DNA of 55,627 bases from Candidatus Hydrogenedentota bacterium. Lineage in GTDB: Bacteria > Hydrogenedentota > Hydrogenedentia > Hydrogenedentales > SLHB01. The position numbers and the translations under genes are program-made. The notes under the pieces were generated by a model. It did no database searches. It was given only the letters and a program-made list of their open reading frames with translations, and had not been told where the DNA came from. Positions 7,546 through 15,418 of the stretch are shown piece after piece. The DNA lies in the NCBI GenBank assembly GCA_020848835.1, contig JADLHJ010000031.1:1-55627 (forward strand), in the 5' to 3' direction. Every line of letters begins with the position of its first letter. Positions within the stretch are counted from its first letter, which is position 1.

Positions 7546-9372
7546 TCACGGAGACATCGACAGGCGGATCATGCTGCGGATGCCTTGGATAATTGTGCGG
7601 CCTGGAAGTTTTATTGTGTCACCGATTGCGGGTGGCGTGAAGGGTTCGAGGTTGCGTTCGCGGAAGCAGAACCAGCGGTACTTGGGATTTTCCAGCGGTT
7701 GTTTGAACGCGAAGCGGATTTTTTTGGGGCGCACGTCTTCGGTGAGTTCGAGAACCGTTGCGTCGAAGTCGGCGACGGAAACAACGCGACCAACCCTCCA
7801 CGGATCGGCGGGTCCATGAAAACACGAGCCGAAGGGCTTTGGGAAAAAGCCGCCCTCTACTTCTACTTCCAGCGTTGACGCATCTGTGCGATCGATTGTC
7901 ATGTCGCCGAGGCTCGCGTCGAGTCCCCAAAGATGACGCGGTACGGGCAGGCTTCGCGAAGATTGGTACGCGGGCATAGTAATGCAGTATGCATCCACCT
8001 TTGGGTTCACGATGATGATGCTGTCATCGACGATCGAATCGTCGAGCGACAGTTTGGCGATCCCAGTGTCTACCAATTTTCCGAATATGCCGACACTGGT
8101 TGAGTTGAAGGGAAGGCTGAGCGGCGCGAGAAACGCGTGTGTGAAGACGAAAAAATAGACCATGCCGTGTTCGAAGCGTCGACGCGCGGAAGTAGGTGGA
8201 TTGTTCCACCGCGCGGTGGCGAATTCGATGAACATGGCGATGAGCGCAATGCCGCCGACACCCGCTGGAGCAAGGAGCCGATCGGTGGGAACGGTCGCGC
8301 AGACGGGTGGCAATGACAGAAACATTCCCAGCGCCCAGAACCGCGCGAGCTTTGATGATTTGAACAAGGGCAGGAAAGCAAAGAAAAACAATGCGATGAA
8401 CGCGATATCGAGGAAATGCAAAATGAATTGAAAGCGCTGCGGCATGATAACGTAGGTGTTTGAGGAAACGATTCCAAGCTGCGCTTGCAACAGCGCGGGC
8501 AGGTTCAGCGCGATGTCGCGCGCGAAGCCGATGGGGTTGCCGAAGGGATCGGAGTAGAGTCCGCTGTTTTTGGTGCCGTAACCCAGCGTTTTGTAAATCG
8601 CAAGGTAGACGATAAGCACGGCGCCGTAGGGGACGACCGAAATCACGCGCTGTTTGATGCCGCCGTTTTCCATGCACACGGCGTAAGCGAACAAGTAGCC
8701 GTAGACGAAGATCGTCGCTTCCCCGCAGGCAAATCCAACAATCAGCGCGATGATTGCCCACGCCAACGCCAAGGGCGATTTCTCGCGTCGCCAGGTATTG
8801 TGCGCGATTAATGTGAGTGCGCCGAATAGACACGTGAGTGTTGCGTTGCGGCCGGAAAGCCAGCCTGCGGGAATCCCGTGCGCGTCGTCCACGGCATACA
8901 ACAGCGCAGCCAGTCCTGCAACCCACAGCGTCATGCCGGAACGTCGATAAAGAATTGCCACGCACACGCAGAGCGCCATGTACATCAATATGTTTTCGAC
9001 GTGCATGAGCCACAGATGCGGTTCGAGATACCAGTAGTCGAGCGCGTGCGTGAGTGCCGTCAGCGGGCGCATGAAGGAAAGCTTGATCTCGGGCGCGGAC
9101 CACCACGGGATGACGCCCCAATCGATGCGCGCGGCGTTGTTTGCGATGTTGCCATCCGCGAAGGTGAACGCGTTCCACCACGAACTGCCGAGATCGCCGA
9201 TGCCGGGTTCGCCGTGTACGGTCATGCGGAGGGTGTGATCGTCGGCCTGTACGCCGAGGCGCAATGACGGCAAGACCAACACTGCGCCGAGCAGCGCTGC
9301 CCATACGATGATGCTGCGCCTTTCGAGCAAAGGCTTGCGTGCCGCGATGCGTTGTGCGAACTTCGCGATCAT
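7546..9372 (-). CDS. Polytopic membrane protein, GT-C glycosyltransferase-like
   Basis: 608 residues with about ten or more hydrophobic segments in the first three quarters, then a soluble C-terminal part of about 150 residues. The first extracytoplasmic loop has an acidic pair (QADDHTL), followed by SFMRPLTALTHALDYWYL, a layout seen in PMT-like GT-C enzymes that use lipid-linked sugars. Overall similarity is weak, so sugar transfer is only inferred. The start is placed at ATG 9372 (MIAKFAQR); the open frame continues to 9585 but would overlap the divergent secreted gene and lacks hydrophobic or conserved sequence. A long overlapping reading frame on the same strand is taken as a shadow. Confidence 0.7.
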   Translation of the reverse strand: MIAKFAQRIAARKPLLERRSIIVWAALLGAVLVLPSLRLGVQADDHTLRMTVHGEPGIGDLGSSWWNAFTFADGNIANNAARIDWGVIPWWSAPEIKLSFMRPLTALTHALDYWYLEPHLWLMHVENILMYMALCVCVAILYRRSGMTLWVAGLAALLYAVDDAHGIPAGWLSGRNATLTCLFGALTLIAHNTWRREKSPLALAWAIIALIVGFACGEATIFVYGYLFAYAVCMENGGIKQRVISVVPYGAVLIVYLAIYKTLGYGTKNSGLYSDPFGNPIGFARDIALNLPALLQAQLGIVSSNTYVIMPQRFQFILHFLDIAFIALFFFAFLPLFKSSKLARFWALGMFLSLPPVCATVPTDRLLAPAGVGGIALIAMFIEFATARWNNPPTSARRRFEHGMVYFFVFTHAFLAPLSLPFNSTSVGIFGKLVDTGIAKLSLDDSIVDDSIIIVNPKVDAYCITMPAYQSSRSLPVPRHLWGLDASLGDMTIDRTDASTLEVEVEGGFFPKPFGSCFHGPADPWRVGRVVSVADFDATVLELTEDVRPKKIRFAFKQPLENPKYRWFCFRERNLEPFTPPAIGDTIKLPGRTIIQGIRSMIRLSMSP

Positions 9373-9462
9373 TCCATGATCCGTGTGACAATTTGTTGGG
9401 GTTAACATTTGCCCGCAGTCACGGTGCTGCATGTGGCCGCGAAACGAAAGCAGGAGTGTACC

Positions 9463-11751
9463 ATGCGAAATAAATATGTCCAGCGGCGGGTGGTTTTCGG
9501 ATTTTTTTGCGCAGCGGCGGCATTGTGCGGAGCAAGCTACGCGCAAGCTCCCGTGCCGGTGATTGACGCGCTCACCGTGAAGCACGGCGAGAAGCAGTCA
9601 TACACGGTGGAGCTGCCTGCGACGCCAGACGGCAAACGCGCGATTCTGACGTTGCTCGCGCGCGTCGAGTTCGAGAAAGTCGCCGGATACAACAATGCGA
9701 TGCGAATCACCGTCAACGGTAAGCCATTGACTGGCGAAGATCTGATTAACAAACCGCCCCGCGTGAAGGCGCGCTCCGGCGACGTGTACTCCATGTCCGC
9801 GGGCGAACTTTTTTCCGTGTATTACTGCCCTGATTTCACAAGCCCGGACACGGACCCGCATTATGGCCTTGCAGCGGACATCCGGCCTTGCGTATTCGAT
9901 TTCGACATCACCGGCTACGCAGTGGCGGGGAAGAATGAAATCGTGTTCGAGCGCGCGACGGGCTCCGTAACAAACGCGCTCGTGATCGGTGATGCCAAGG
10001 TGGAATGGCGCGACGCGCAGTCCGCAAAGAGATCTCGGCGCCCGGCGCCCACGGGCGATCTTGCGCGCTTCGAGCCAAGCACGGACAAGGTGGATTTTCA
10101 GATCGTCAAAGAATCGCCGGGGCTGATCTCCGTGCGCGTGGGCGCTAACCAGTGCGACATTCAAAGCCAATTTTCCGTTCCTGGCGGTAAGTGGGTAACC
10201 GGCCAAAATGATTTCTTCGAATACGAGAGAAGTATTGAACAACGCGTTGAAGTCATCGTCGTAAAGGACTCCTTCAAAAACCGAACCGACAAACCGCTCG
10301 GTATCATGCAACAGCACCGCTGCTCGTATGGCGGGCCAATCAAGCGCGCGTGGCTGGCCGGTCTTGAACAGCCAGATCTCGCCGGTACCATCACGCAGCC
10401 CGCAAACCCGACGTCATACGGCGCAACCGATCAGTTTGGCGCGGGCATGTTGCCGTTGAGCGATGCGTTTCGCGTGCACGCGATGAATAACGCGTCGCAA
10501 CTTAACGTGGAGATGGTGGACAATTTCCTCGTGATTGCGCCGCGCGCGACACATACGGTGGAGTGGGCAATCATCCCCACGGCGAAGCCGGACTATTGGG
10601 AATTTTTGAACGCAGCGCGGCGCTTGCTTGATGCGAACTTCACGATACCCGGCGGCTTCACATTCCTGCGCAGCGGTCCGCCGGTAATGGAGTGGAGCGA
10701 GCAGCAGGTCGCCGACTTCATCAAATATAAGGACGTGCTCTATACCTGCGCTTCGAACGACTATCCGCGCTACGAAGGGCATTACACGCACGGCACTTCG
10801 TTTCAGATGGTGGACCACGCCTCGTATATCGCCGCGCGCGATCAACGCAGGCGGCTCGCGCCGGATTCCAAGTACCTCGTGTATTTCCATTGCTTCATCG
10901 ATGTCACGGGGGATGGGCCGGAGCGATTCAAGGATTCGCGGTTGTTGATGCCGGATGGCGCGCATGCGATCTACGGCGAACCGCACGACCGCATTTACTT
11001 TCCCACAGAGACAAACTCGTTTGGAAAAGAAATCGGCAAGAACGTCGATGTCATTCTCCACAAGATCGGCGCGGACGGCGTGTATTGGGACGAGCACGAG
11101 TATAGCCGTTATCACTATCATTACGGCGAACCATGGGATAATCTGTCGGGCGATATCGATGCGGCGACGCACGAGGTGTCGCGGCTGAAATCTTCGGTCA
11201 CCTTGTTGACGGAATCGTGGCGACTCACCTTGGCGAAAAAAATTCTCGCGCGTGGGCCGATGATCGGCAACGGACCCGCTGTTACACGCGCACGGGCCGC
11301 GTTGAAGTTTCCGTGCTTCGTCGAGACGGGCAGCATCACCAACTGCACGCAGGCACACCTTCACTCGCCCATCGCACTCGGCGATCACCTCACGGAATAT
11401 AGCGAGGAAGACGCCTACGCGACGATGGTCGCCGCGCTCGATTATGGCTGCGTCTACCATTGGTACAACGACGTGAGCGTCGTGCCTACGCACCATACCC
11501 TCACTCGCTACATGTATCCCTTCACGCCGATCGAACTCCACGAAGGCTACGTCATCGGCAAAGAACGCATCCTCACCAACCGCAGCGGTCTTTTCGGTTG
11601 GGGCGACACCGCGAAACATGAGGTGCATGTCTTCGATGACACCGGGAAGGAAGTGGAAGGATTCGATGCGCCGCAGAAGGAAATCGATGGCAAGACTTAT
11701 ACCGAACTAAGAATCGCGGAAGGATGGTCCGCGGCCATAATCAAGATTTAA
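9463..11751 (+). CDS. Large secreted protein, glycoside hydrolase-like, family unknown
   Basis: 762 residues after a Sec signal peptide (about 1-28, ending ASYAQA). The N-terminal about 170 residues look like a jelly-roll module; residues about 400-700 have the alternating strand-helix pattern of a TIM barrel. Candidate acidic catalytic residues lie in GADGVYWDEHEYS (D543, E544, E546) and in LLTESW. I do not recognise a CAZy family and no substrate is claimed. AGGAG lies 6 bases before the ATG at 9463, favouring it over the upstream in-frame ATG at 9409. It is divergent from the GT-C-like gene, so the two may share a regulatory region. Its stop codon overlaps the left end of the 11750-12302 element. 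Confidence 0.65.
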   Translation: MRNKYVQRRVVFGFFCAAAALCGASYAQAPVPVIDALTVKHGEKQSYTVELPATPDGKRAILTLLARVEFEKVAGYNNAMRITVNGKPLTGEDLINKPPRVKARSGDVYSMSAGELFSVYYCPDFTSPDTDPHYGLAADIRPCVFDFDITGYAVAGKNEIVFERATGSVTNALVIGDAKVEWRDAQSAKRSRRPAPTGDLARFEPSTDKVDFQIVKESPGLISVRVGANQCDIQSQFSVPGGKWVTGQNDFFEYERSIEQRVEVIVVKDSFKNRTDKPLGIMQQHRCSYGGPIKRAWLAGLEQPDLAGTITQPANPTSYGATDQFGAGMLPLSDAFRVHAMNNASQLNVEMVDNFLVIAPRATHTVEWAIIPTAKPDYWEFLNAARRLLDANFTIPGGFTFLRSGPPVMEWSEQQVADFIKYKDVLYTCASNDYPRYEGHYTHGTSFQMVDHASYIAARDQRRRLAPDSKYLVYFHCFIDVTGDGPERFKDSRLLMPDGAHAIYGEPHDRIYFPTETNSFGKEIGKNVDVILHKIGADGVYWDEHEYSRYHYHYGEPWDNLSGDIDAATHEVSRLKSSVTLLTESWRLTLAKKILARGPMIGNGPAVTRARAALKFPCFVETGSITNCTQAHLHSPIALGDHLTEYSEEDAYATMVAALDYGCVYHWYNDVSVVPTHHTLTRYMYPFTPIELHEGYVIGKERILTNRSGLFGWGDTAKHEVHVFDDTGKEVEGFDAPQKEIDGKTYTELRIAEGWSAAIIKI

Positions 11752-12302
11752 CCACGGATCGCGCGGATCACACGGATCGATGAAATTACATAAAAAGATT
11801 TTGCTAGATCGAGTGTAACGCTGCGTTTATAGGTGGCTGGTATGTTGCGCTTGCGGAAATCCTTAGGAAGGGGAAGGCAATGCTCCATGAAGAATTAACT
11901 CATACGATTATTGGGGCGGGTATGGAAGTATTGTCTGTGTTAAAGCCGGGATTGGACGAAAAGATATATGAGCGGGCAATGGCTGTTGAATTGGGAATTC
12001 GTGGGCTGGCGATAAATCAGCAGCGCCAGTTTCCGGTGCAATACAAAGGCCACGCCGTTGGCATTTTGATTTCCGATTTTTTCGTCGAAAGCAAAGTAGT
12101 CGTCGATCCCAAAGTCGTGTCTGAGTTCAACGAAAGTCACATCGCACAGATGCTCGGTTATCTCGCAATTACGGACCTTGAAGTCGCACTCCTCTTGAAT
12201 TTCAAGCATTCAAAACTGACGTGGCAGCGGGTCGTAAAAGGTATGGGAAAGTAAAGAGGCCCGCATTTTCTTCGATCCGTGCGATCCGCGTGATCCGCGG
12301 TT
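11750..12302. mobile_element. Single-gene element with 35-bp terminal inverted repeats
   Basis: Bases 11750-11784 and the reverse complement of 12268-12302 match at 31 of 35 positions. The left arm contains three CGGATC units at 9-bp spacing (11755, 11764, 11773), mirrored on the right. Only the GxxExxY gene lies between the arms. No target-site duplication is obvious, and no transposase is encoded, so mobility is inferred only from the boundaries. The left arm overlaps the upstream stop codon and the right arm abuts the -10 box of the next gene. Confidence 0.6.
11880..12254 (+). CDS. GxxExxY protein (PDDEXK_3-like)
   Basis: 124-residue small protein of the GxxExxY family, related by fold prediction to PD-(D/E)XK nucleases. 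The name motif is visible as GLDEKIY at 24-30, followed by AVELGIRGL, the strand VVDPKVVSEF and a C-terminal NFKHSKLTWQRVV typical of the family. A strong purine-rich ribosome site (AGGAAGGGGAAGG) precedes ATG 11880. The gene is the only cargo of an element bounded by 35-bp inverted repeats. The family's biological role is not established; nuclease activity is inference from the fold. Confidence 0.85.
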   Translation: MLHEELTHTIIGAGMEVLSVLKPGLDEKIYERAMAVELGIRGLAINQQRQFPVQYKGHAVGILISDFFVESKVVVDPKVVSEFNESHIAQMLGYLAITDLEVALLLNFKHSKLTWQRVVKGMGK

Positions 12303-12307
12303 ATAAT
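12302..12307 (+). promoter_or_regulatory. -10 box of the epimerase gene
   Basis: A perfect TATAAT lies 24 bp before the TTG start of the epimerase gene. No consensus -35 is present; the expected position falls inside the right inverted repeat of the neighbouring element, so the element may contribute to this promoter. Confidence 0.45.
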
Positions 12308-12330
12308 CTCCGCGGTGGAGGGTTCGATTC

Positions 12331-13290
12331 TTGGCACGCATTCTGGTTACCGGCGGGGCCGGTTTTATTGGCAGTCATTTGGTGCATGCGCTCGTTGCGA
12401 AGGGGCACGACGTGCGCGTGTTGGACGATTATTCGACGGGGCGGCTGTCGAACTTGTTCGGCATCGTGGATGCCATTCATCTGGTCGAGGGCAGCATTAC
12501 GGATCGCGCCTGCGTGCAACACGCGGTCGATGAAGTGGATTACTGCTATCACCTCGCCGCGCTCCCTTCCGTACCGCGATCAATCGCAAGCCCGGAGACG
12601 ACGAACGATGTAAACGTCACCGGCAGCATCAACGTGTTTCTCGCGTGCCGTACGGCGGACGTAAAGCGCGTGATCTATGCGTCGTCTTCGTCGGTGTATG
12701 GCGCGGCGAATGCGGAACCCCTGAGCGAAGAACGCGCCTGCGCGCCGATGTCGCCGTATGCTGTGTCGAAATTCACGGTCGAGAATTACGCGCGCGTGTT
12801 TTCTGCGCTTTATCAGATGGAAATTGTGGGCTTGCGCTATTTCAACGTGTTTGGTCCGAAGCAGGATCCAAATTCGCCCTACGCCGCGGCCATACCCTTG
12901 TTCATCAGTGCGATGCGCGGGGGGCAAGCGCCGATTGTATACGGCGATGGAAAGCATTCGCGCGATTTTACGTATATCGACAACGTGATCGACGCGAACC
13001 TGCGCGCGATGGATGCGCCGAGTCCGTTGAATGGCGTGTTCAATATTGCGTGCGGCGCGAGTGCAAGCGTGCTCGATGTGGTGCAGATGCTGAACGAAGT
13101 TTTGGGAACGAGCACTGCGCCATCGTTTGAACCGGCGCGTCCCGGCGAAATTCCGTGGTCACAGGCGAACATCGACAAGGCGCGGGATACCTTTGGTTAC
13201 GCGCCTTCGGTTGATTTGCGCGACGGTCTTGCGCGAACAGTTGAATGGACGACTGGGCAAGCGGCGGAAGCGGCCGCTACTGCTCAATGA
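12331..13290 (+). CDS. NAD-dependent nucleotide-sugar epimerase (extended SDR)
   Basis: 319-residue extended short-chain dehydrogenase, probably a UDP-glucose, UDP-GlcNAc or related 4-epimerase. The NAD motif TGGAGFIG is at 7-14, the substrate-side Ser cluster ASSSSVYG is at 117-124, and the catalytic pair is Y143 and K147 in SPYAVSK. The pattern RYFNVFGPKQDPNSPYAAAIP resembles the WbpP/TviC group. Translation likely starts at TTG 12331, because GGAGG lies about nine bases upstream and no later ATG fits the Rossmann start. It could supply sugars for surface glycans. The exact substrate is not determinable here. Confidence 0.88.
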   Translation: MARILVTGGAGFIGSHLVHALVAKGHDVRVLDDYSTGRLSNLFGIVDAIHLVEGSITDRACVQHAVDEVDYCYHLAALPSVPRSIASPETTNDVNVTGSINVFLACRTADVKRVIYASSSSVYGAANAEPLSEERACAPMSPYAVSKFTVENYARVFSALYQMEIVGLRYFNVFGPKQDPNSPYAAAIPLFISAMRGGQAPIVYGDGKHSRDFTYIDNVIDANLRAMDAPSPLNGVFNIACGASASVLDVVQMLNEVLGTSTAPSFEPARPGEIPWSQANIDKARDTFGYAPSVDLRDGLARTVEWTTGQAAEAAATAQ

Positions 13291-13297
13291 ATAATAT

Positions 13298-13317
13298 GGC
13301 GGATTGAAAAATCCGCC
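13298..13317. terminator. Hairpin between convergent genes
   Basis: GGCGGATT and AATCCGCC form an 8-bp stem closed by a GAAA tetraloop, 7 bp after the epimerase stop and 11 bp before the convergent CBM9-like stop. There is no clear T run, so termination is plausible rather than shown. Confidence 0.45.
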
Positions 13318-13328
13318 CTCCGAAGAAA

Positions 13329-14006
13329 CTACCCCTCGAACACGATCTCGCCAAATTTATCCGGCTGGTGGAAATCGAGCTTCGTGCCGACTGGTGACCA
13401 CGCGCCCCAATGTGGATGCGAATTGTTTTCCGCGCACTTGTAGAAGTTGCCGCGCCAGGTTTGTCCAGCGACGTTGCCGAGAGGGCCCACAAATTTCTCG
13501 AACACCGCAAACGGCACAAAATATTCGACGCGCCATTCCGTAGGTTCGGCAATTTCCGGATCGACTTTCTCGGGCATGGAGTGATAGATCTCGATGCGTG
13601 ATGCAAGGTCCCACGGCACACGCTCGGATTTCTTCTTTCCATCTGCTTGCATTTCCGCGTAGCCGAGCAGGAAGGTGCCGCCGCAGTTCATTTCAAGGTT
13701 GAAGTAGCCTTTGTCCGCGCGCGGCTGCGCGAAGAATTCCGCGCAGGCGTCTTTCCACACTGGTCCGCAGTATTCGGTGGTGACGCTGCGCACATATTGA
13801 TCCTTCACGCGAAAGACGAGGTGTAGTCCCTCGGCACTGAAGAGCGCGCGCGCCTGTGCATCAGGATGATGCTTGCTGCTCAGGGGATGAAACCAATCGA
13901 TCTTTGCCGTTTCCGCTTTGCGCCAGATATCGCTGTCCCACGCGCCGTCGAGGTGCGGGCGCGCCTGGGTTGCACGGATAGTGTAACGCTTCGCTTCTTC
14001 GGCCAC
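13329..14006 (-). CDS. CBM9-like carbohydrate-binding protein
   Basis: 225 residues with the fold signature of family 9 carbohydrate-binding-like proteins: DGAWDSDIW near the N terminus, LVFRVKDQYV, KDACAEFFAQP, and WRVEYFVPF toward the end. There is no signal peptide in the chosen form. GTG 14006 is preferred because AGGAGA lies six bases upstream; the open frame runs to 14159 but that part translates the dispersed repeat at 14080-14123. Related proteins often accompany polysaccharide degradation genes. No catalytic role is claimed. Confidence 0.75.
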   Translation of the reverse strand: MAEEAKRYTIRATQARPHLDGAWDSDIWRKAETAKIDWFHPLSSKHHPDAQARALFSAEGLHLVFRVKDQYVRSVTTEYCGPVWKDACAEFFAQPRADKGYFNLEMNCGGTFLLGYAEMQADGKKKSERVPWDLASRIEIYHSMPEKVDPEIAEPTEWRVEYFVPFAVFEKFVGPLGNVAGQTWRGNFYKCAENNSHPHWGAWSPVGTKLDFHQPDKFGEIVFEG

Positions 14007-14079
14007 GGATGCATCTCCTGTGCGGTTGTGAAGACGATCATCGTAGTGGGCCAAGAAGCGTGGCGCAAGGTTGGAATTG

Positions 14080-14123
14080 AAGGCGGTACTGTCGCGCCGC
14101 ACTCCAAGGCCCTTCGCGCGAAT
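14080..14123 (+). repeat. Dispersed 44-bp repeat, copy 2
   Basis: Matches 5537-5580 at 41 of 44 positions in the same orientation. It lies upstream of the CBM9-like gene and explains why long false reading frames in both regions share the peptide LGVRRDS. Confidence 0.8.
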
Positions 14124-14201
14124 TTCCGATTGAAATGAGATAGGAAGAATTTGGTGCATGTAAAACTACTTGTTGGTGAAGTCTGAAGAGGGGAGCAAAA
14201 A

Positions 14202-14468
14202 TTATGAGGCGCTTGGCATGGGAACGACGGCGCGGAGCGAAACGAGTGCCGCTTCGGCGAGTTCGCGGGTGCGGTATGGGCCGCTGAGCTGGATGGGCGG
14301 GCGGCGGTTGGCGTCGAGAAACACCCACCACAAGCCAAACTGCTCGTATATGTAACCGTCGTTCATCTTGTTCGTTCCGGTCGTATGCATACTGCGGACC
14401 ATCGATATACCTTCAACAACGTCATTCATAACAAAGAGAAGGGCTTCCGTGGCGCGAGGTCGGAGCAT
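14202..14468 (-). CDS. Small hypothetical protein
   Basis: Up to 88 residues. The part from about residue 37, with GYIYEQFGLWWVFLDANRR and a PYRTRELAEAALVSL helix, has the composition of a real small folded domain; I do not recognise it. The start is uncertain: ATG 14468 has no ribosome site and lies in the loop of a 14-bp inverted repeat, while ATG 14367 (MNDGYIYE) or an ATG near 14400 after AAGG are alternatives. No function is proposed. Confidence 0.45.
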   Translation of the reverse strand: MLRPRATEALLFVMNDVVEGISMVRSMHTTGTNKMNDGYIYEQFGLWWVFLDANRRPPIQLSGPYRTRELAEAALVSLRAVVPMPSAS

Positions 14469-14500
14469 GTAAGGATGTGGCGGATGGCCACGGAAGCCCT
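14440..14500. repeat. 14-bp inverted repeat over a start region
   Basis: AGGGCTTCCGTGGC (14440-14453) and its exact reverse complement (14487-14500) flank a 33-base loop. The loop holds the upstream start codon of the minus-strand small gene and the start of a plus-strand 29-codon frame. Confidence 0.6.
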
Positions 14501-14564
14501 GTGGATTGGTGGCGTTTTTAACTTTCGGGAACGCGTGAATAGTAGGGGCTGGATATTCGTCTAA
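14475..14564 (+). CDS. Candidate 29-residue Trp-containing peptide
   Basis: An ATG at 14475, about nine bases after CGGAG, opens 29 codons (MWRMATEALW at the start, SRGWIFV at the end) with three Trp. The stop codon lies inside the hairpin of the terminator at 14557-14584. The tight fit of ribosome site, frame and terminator is suggestive, but the frame is short and could be chance. It is not followed by a plus-strand operon, so it is not an obvious attenuation leader. Confidence 0.3.
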   Translation: MWRMATEALWIGGVFNFRERVNSRGWIFV

Positions 14565-14584
14565 TGTTAGACGATGATTTTTTT
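14557..14584 (+). terminator. Rho-independent terminator without an assigned plus-strand gene
   Basis: TCGTCTAA (14557-14564) pairs perfectly with TTAGACGA (14567-14574), followed by TGA and seven T (14578-14584). The T run is on the plus strand, yet both flanking recognised genes are on the minus strand. Confidence 0.7.
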
Positions 14585-14589
14585 AGGGT

Positions 14590-14797
14590 TACGAAGTTGC
14601 CGCCAAAACTGAGACATGTGGGTGTAACGAGAGAAGAAATTGACGGTACTTATATGCAGACGGTCACCCAAGGGCGACCGGAGGCCACCTAGAACAGTGG
14701 CAAAGAGTTAAAGTACGCATTCCATCACGAGGGTCCCCCCCTCTATCTTCCCAGGGCCGCGTCCGAACCGCTGCGGGCGCGGCCAACCTCTTTTTTA
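14590..14797 (+). ncRNA. Candidate structured small RNA
   Basis: This gene-free stretch holds three successive hairpins: CGGTC with GACCG (14661-14680, extended inward by CCC with GGG around an A-C mismatch), GCCAC with GTGGC (14684-14701), and a terminal stem. No open frame of note is present on the plus strand. No known RNA family is recognised. The 5' end is undefined and no convincing promoter was found, so the transcript is inferred from structure and the terminator. Confidence 0.35.
14755..14797 (+). terminator. Strong rho-independent terminator, plus strand
   Basis: An 11-bp GC-rich stem (GGCCGCGTCCG at 14755-14765 with CGGGCGCGGCC at 14774-14784, one G-T pair) is followed by AACCTC and a T-rich run from 14791. 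The run is on the plus strand and reaches the stop codon of the convergent glycosylase gene. No plus-strand gene upstream uses it, which points to an untranslated transcript. Confidence 0.75.
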
Positions 14798-15418
14798 TTT
14801 CATTGTGCGCAAGAGTTCTGCGACACGCGCGCGCAGTTTGGGAACTACGCTTCGTTCAAACCACGCGTTGCGTTTTAGCCACATCGTGTTGCGCGGAGAG
14901 GGATGCGGGATTGGCAAGAAGCGCGGATAATATTCTTTCCAGTTGTGCACGGTTTCGGTGAGCGAATCTTTGATTCGATCGCCGAGGTAATGCTGTTGCG
15001 CGTATTGTCCGGCGAGAATCGTGAATTCGATGTTCGGCATGAGCGGGAGCAACTTCGGGAGCCAAAGTTCCGCGCATTCCTTTCGCGGGCCCAGATCTCC
15101 GCCGCGCTCGTGTCGTCCGGGATAGCAGTAACCCATGGGAATGATCGCGATGCGCGACTCGTCGTAGAAGGTATCGCGATCGACATCCATCCATTTGCGC
15201 AGACGGTCGCCGCTGGGGTCGTTCCAAGGAATGCCCGTCGCGTGTACTTTCGTGCCCGGCGCCTGGCCGACGATCAGGATACGGGCGGTCGCCGATGCGC
15301 GCAGCACTGGCCGTGGGCCCAACGGGAGTTCGCCTTGGCACAGGCGGCATGCGCGGACCTCGCGCAGGAGCGCATCCAAGCGTGCGGAAGATGAAGGTTT
15401 TCTTACTCGGTTATTCAT
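14795..15418 (-). CDS. Uracil-DNA glycosylase family protein
   Basis: About 207 residues of the uracil-DNA glycosylase superfamily that removes uracil or related bases from DNA. Visible are a CRLCQGELPLGPRPV lead-in, ILIVGQAPGTKVHATGIPWND (motif A type), the FTILAGQYAQQHYLG strand and the late PIPHPSPRN motif B. The CxxC near the N terminus lacks the full four-cysteine Fe-S set of families 4 and 5. The start is uncertain: ATG 15418 is the nearest to the conserved core; ATG 15436, 15448 and a distant 15565 remain open. It stands alone, with a convergent terminator at its 3' end. Confidence 0.82.
   Translation of the reverse strand: MNNRVRKPSSSARLDALLREVRACRLCQGELPLGPRPVLRASATARILIVGQAPGTKVHATGIPWNDPSGDRLRKWMDVDRDTFYDESRIAIIPMGYCYPGRHERGGDLGPRKECAELWLPKLLPLMPNIEFTILAGQYAQQHYLGDRIKDSLTETVHNWKEYYPRFLPIPHPSPRNTMWLKRNAWFERSVVPKLRARVAELLRTMK

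Noticed and set aside
8024..9391. A 455-codon minus-strand frame inside the GT-C-like gene
   Set aside because: Very Arg- and His-rich, no hydrophobic pattern or motif; it is a shadow of the membrane protein gene in another frame.
10414..11628. A 404-codon minus-strand frame opposite the large secreted protein
   Set aside because: Composition is typical of an antisense shadow in GC-rich DNA, while the plus strand has a signal peptide, ribosome site and folded domains.
13329..14159. Longer N terminus of the CBM9-like protein
   Set aside because: The added residues translate the dispersed repeat, and a GTG with an ideally spaced AGGAGA defines a shorter start.
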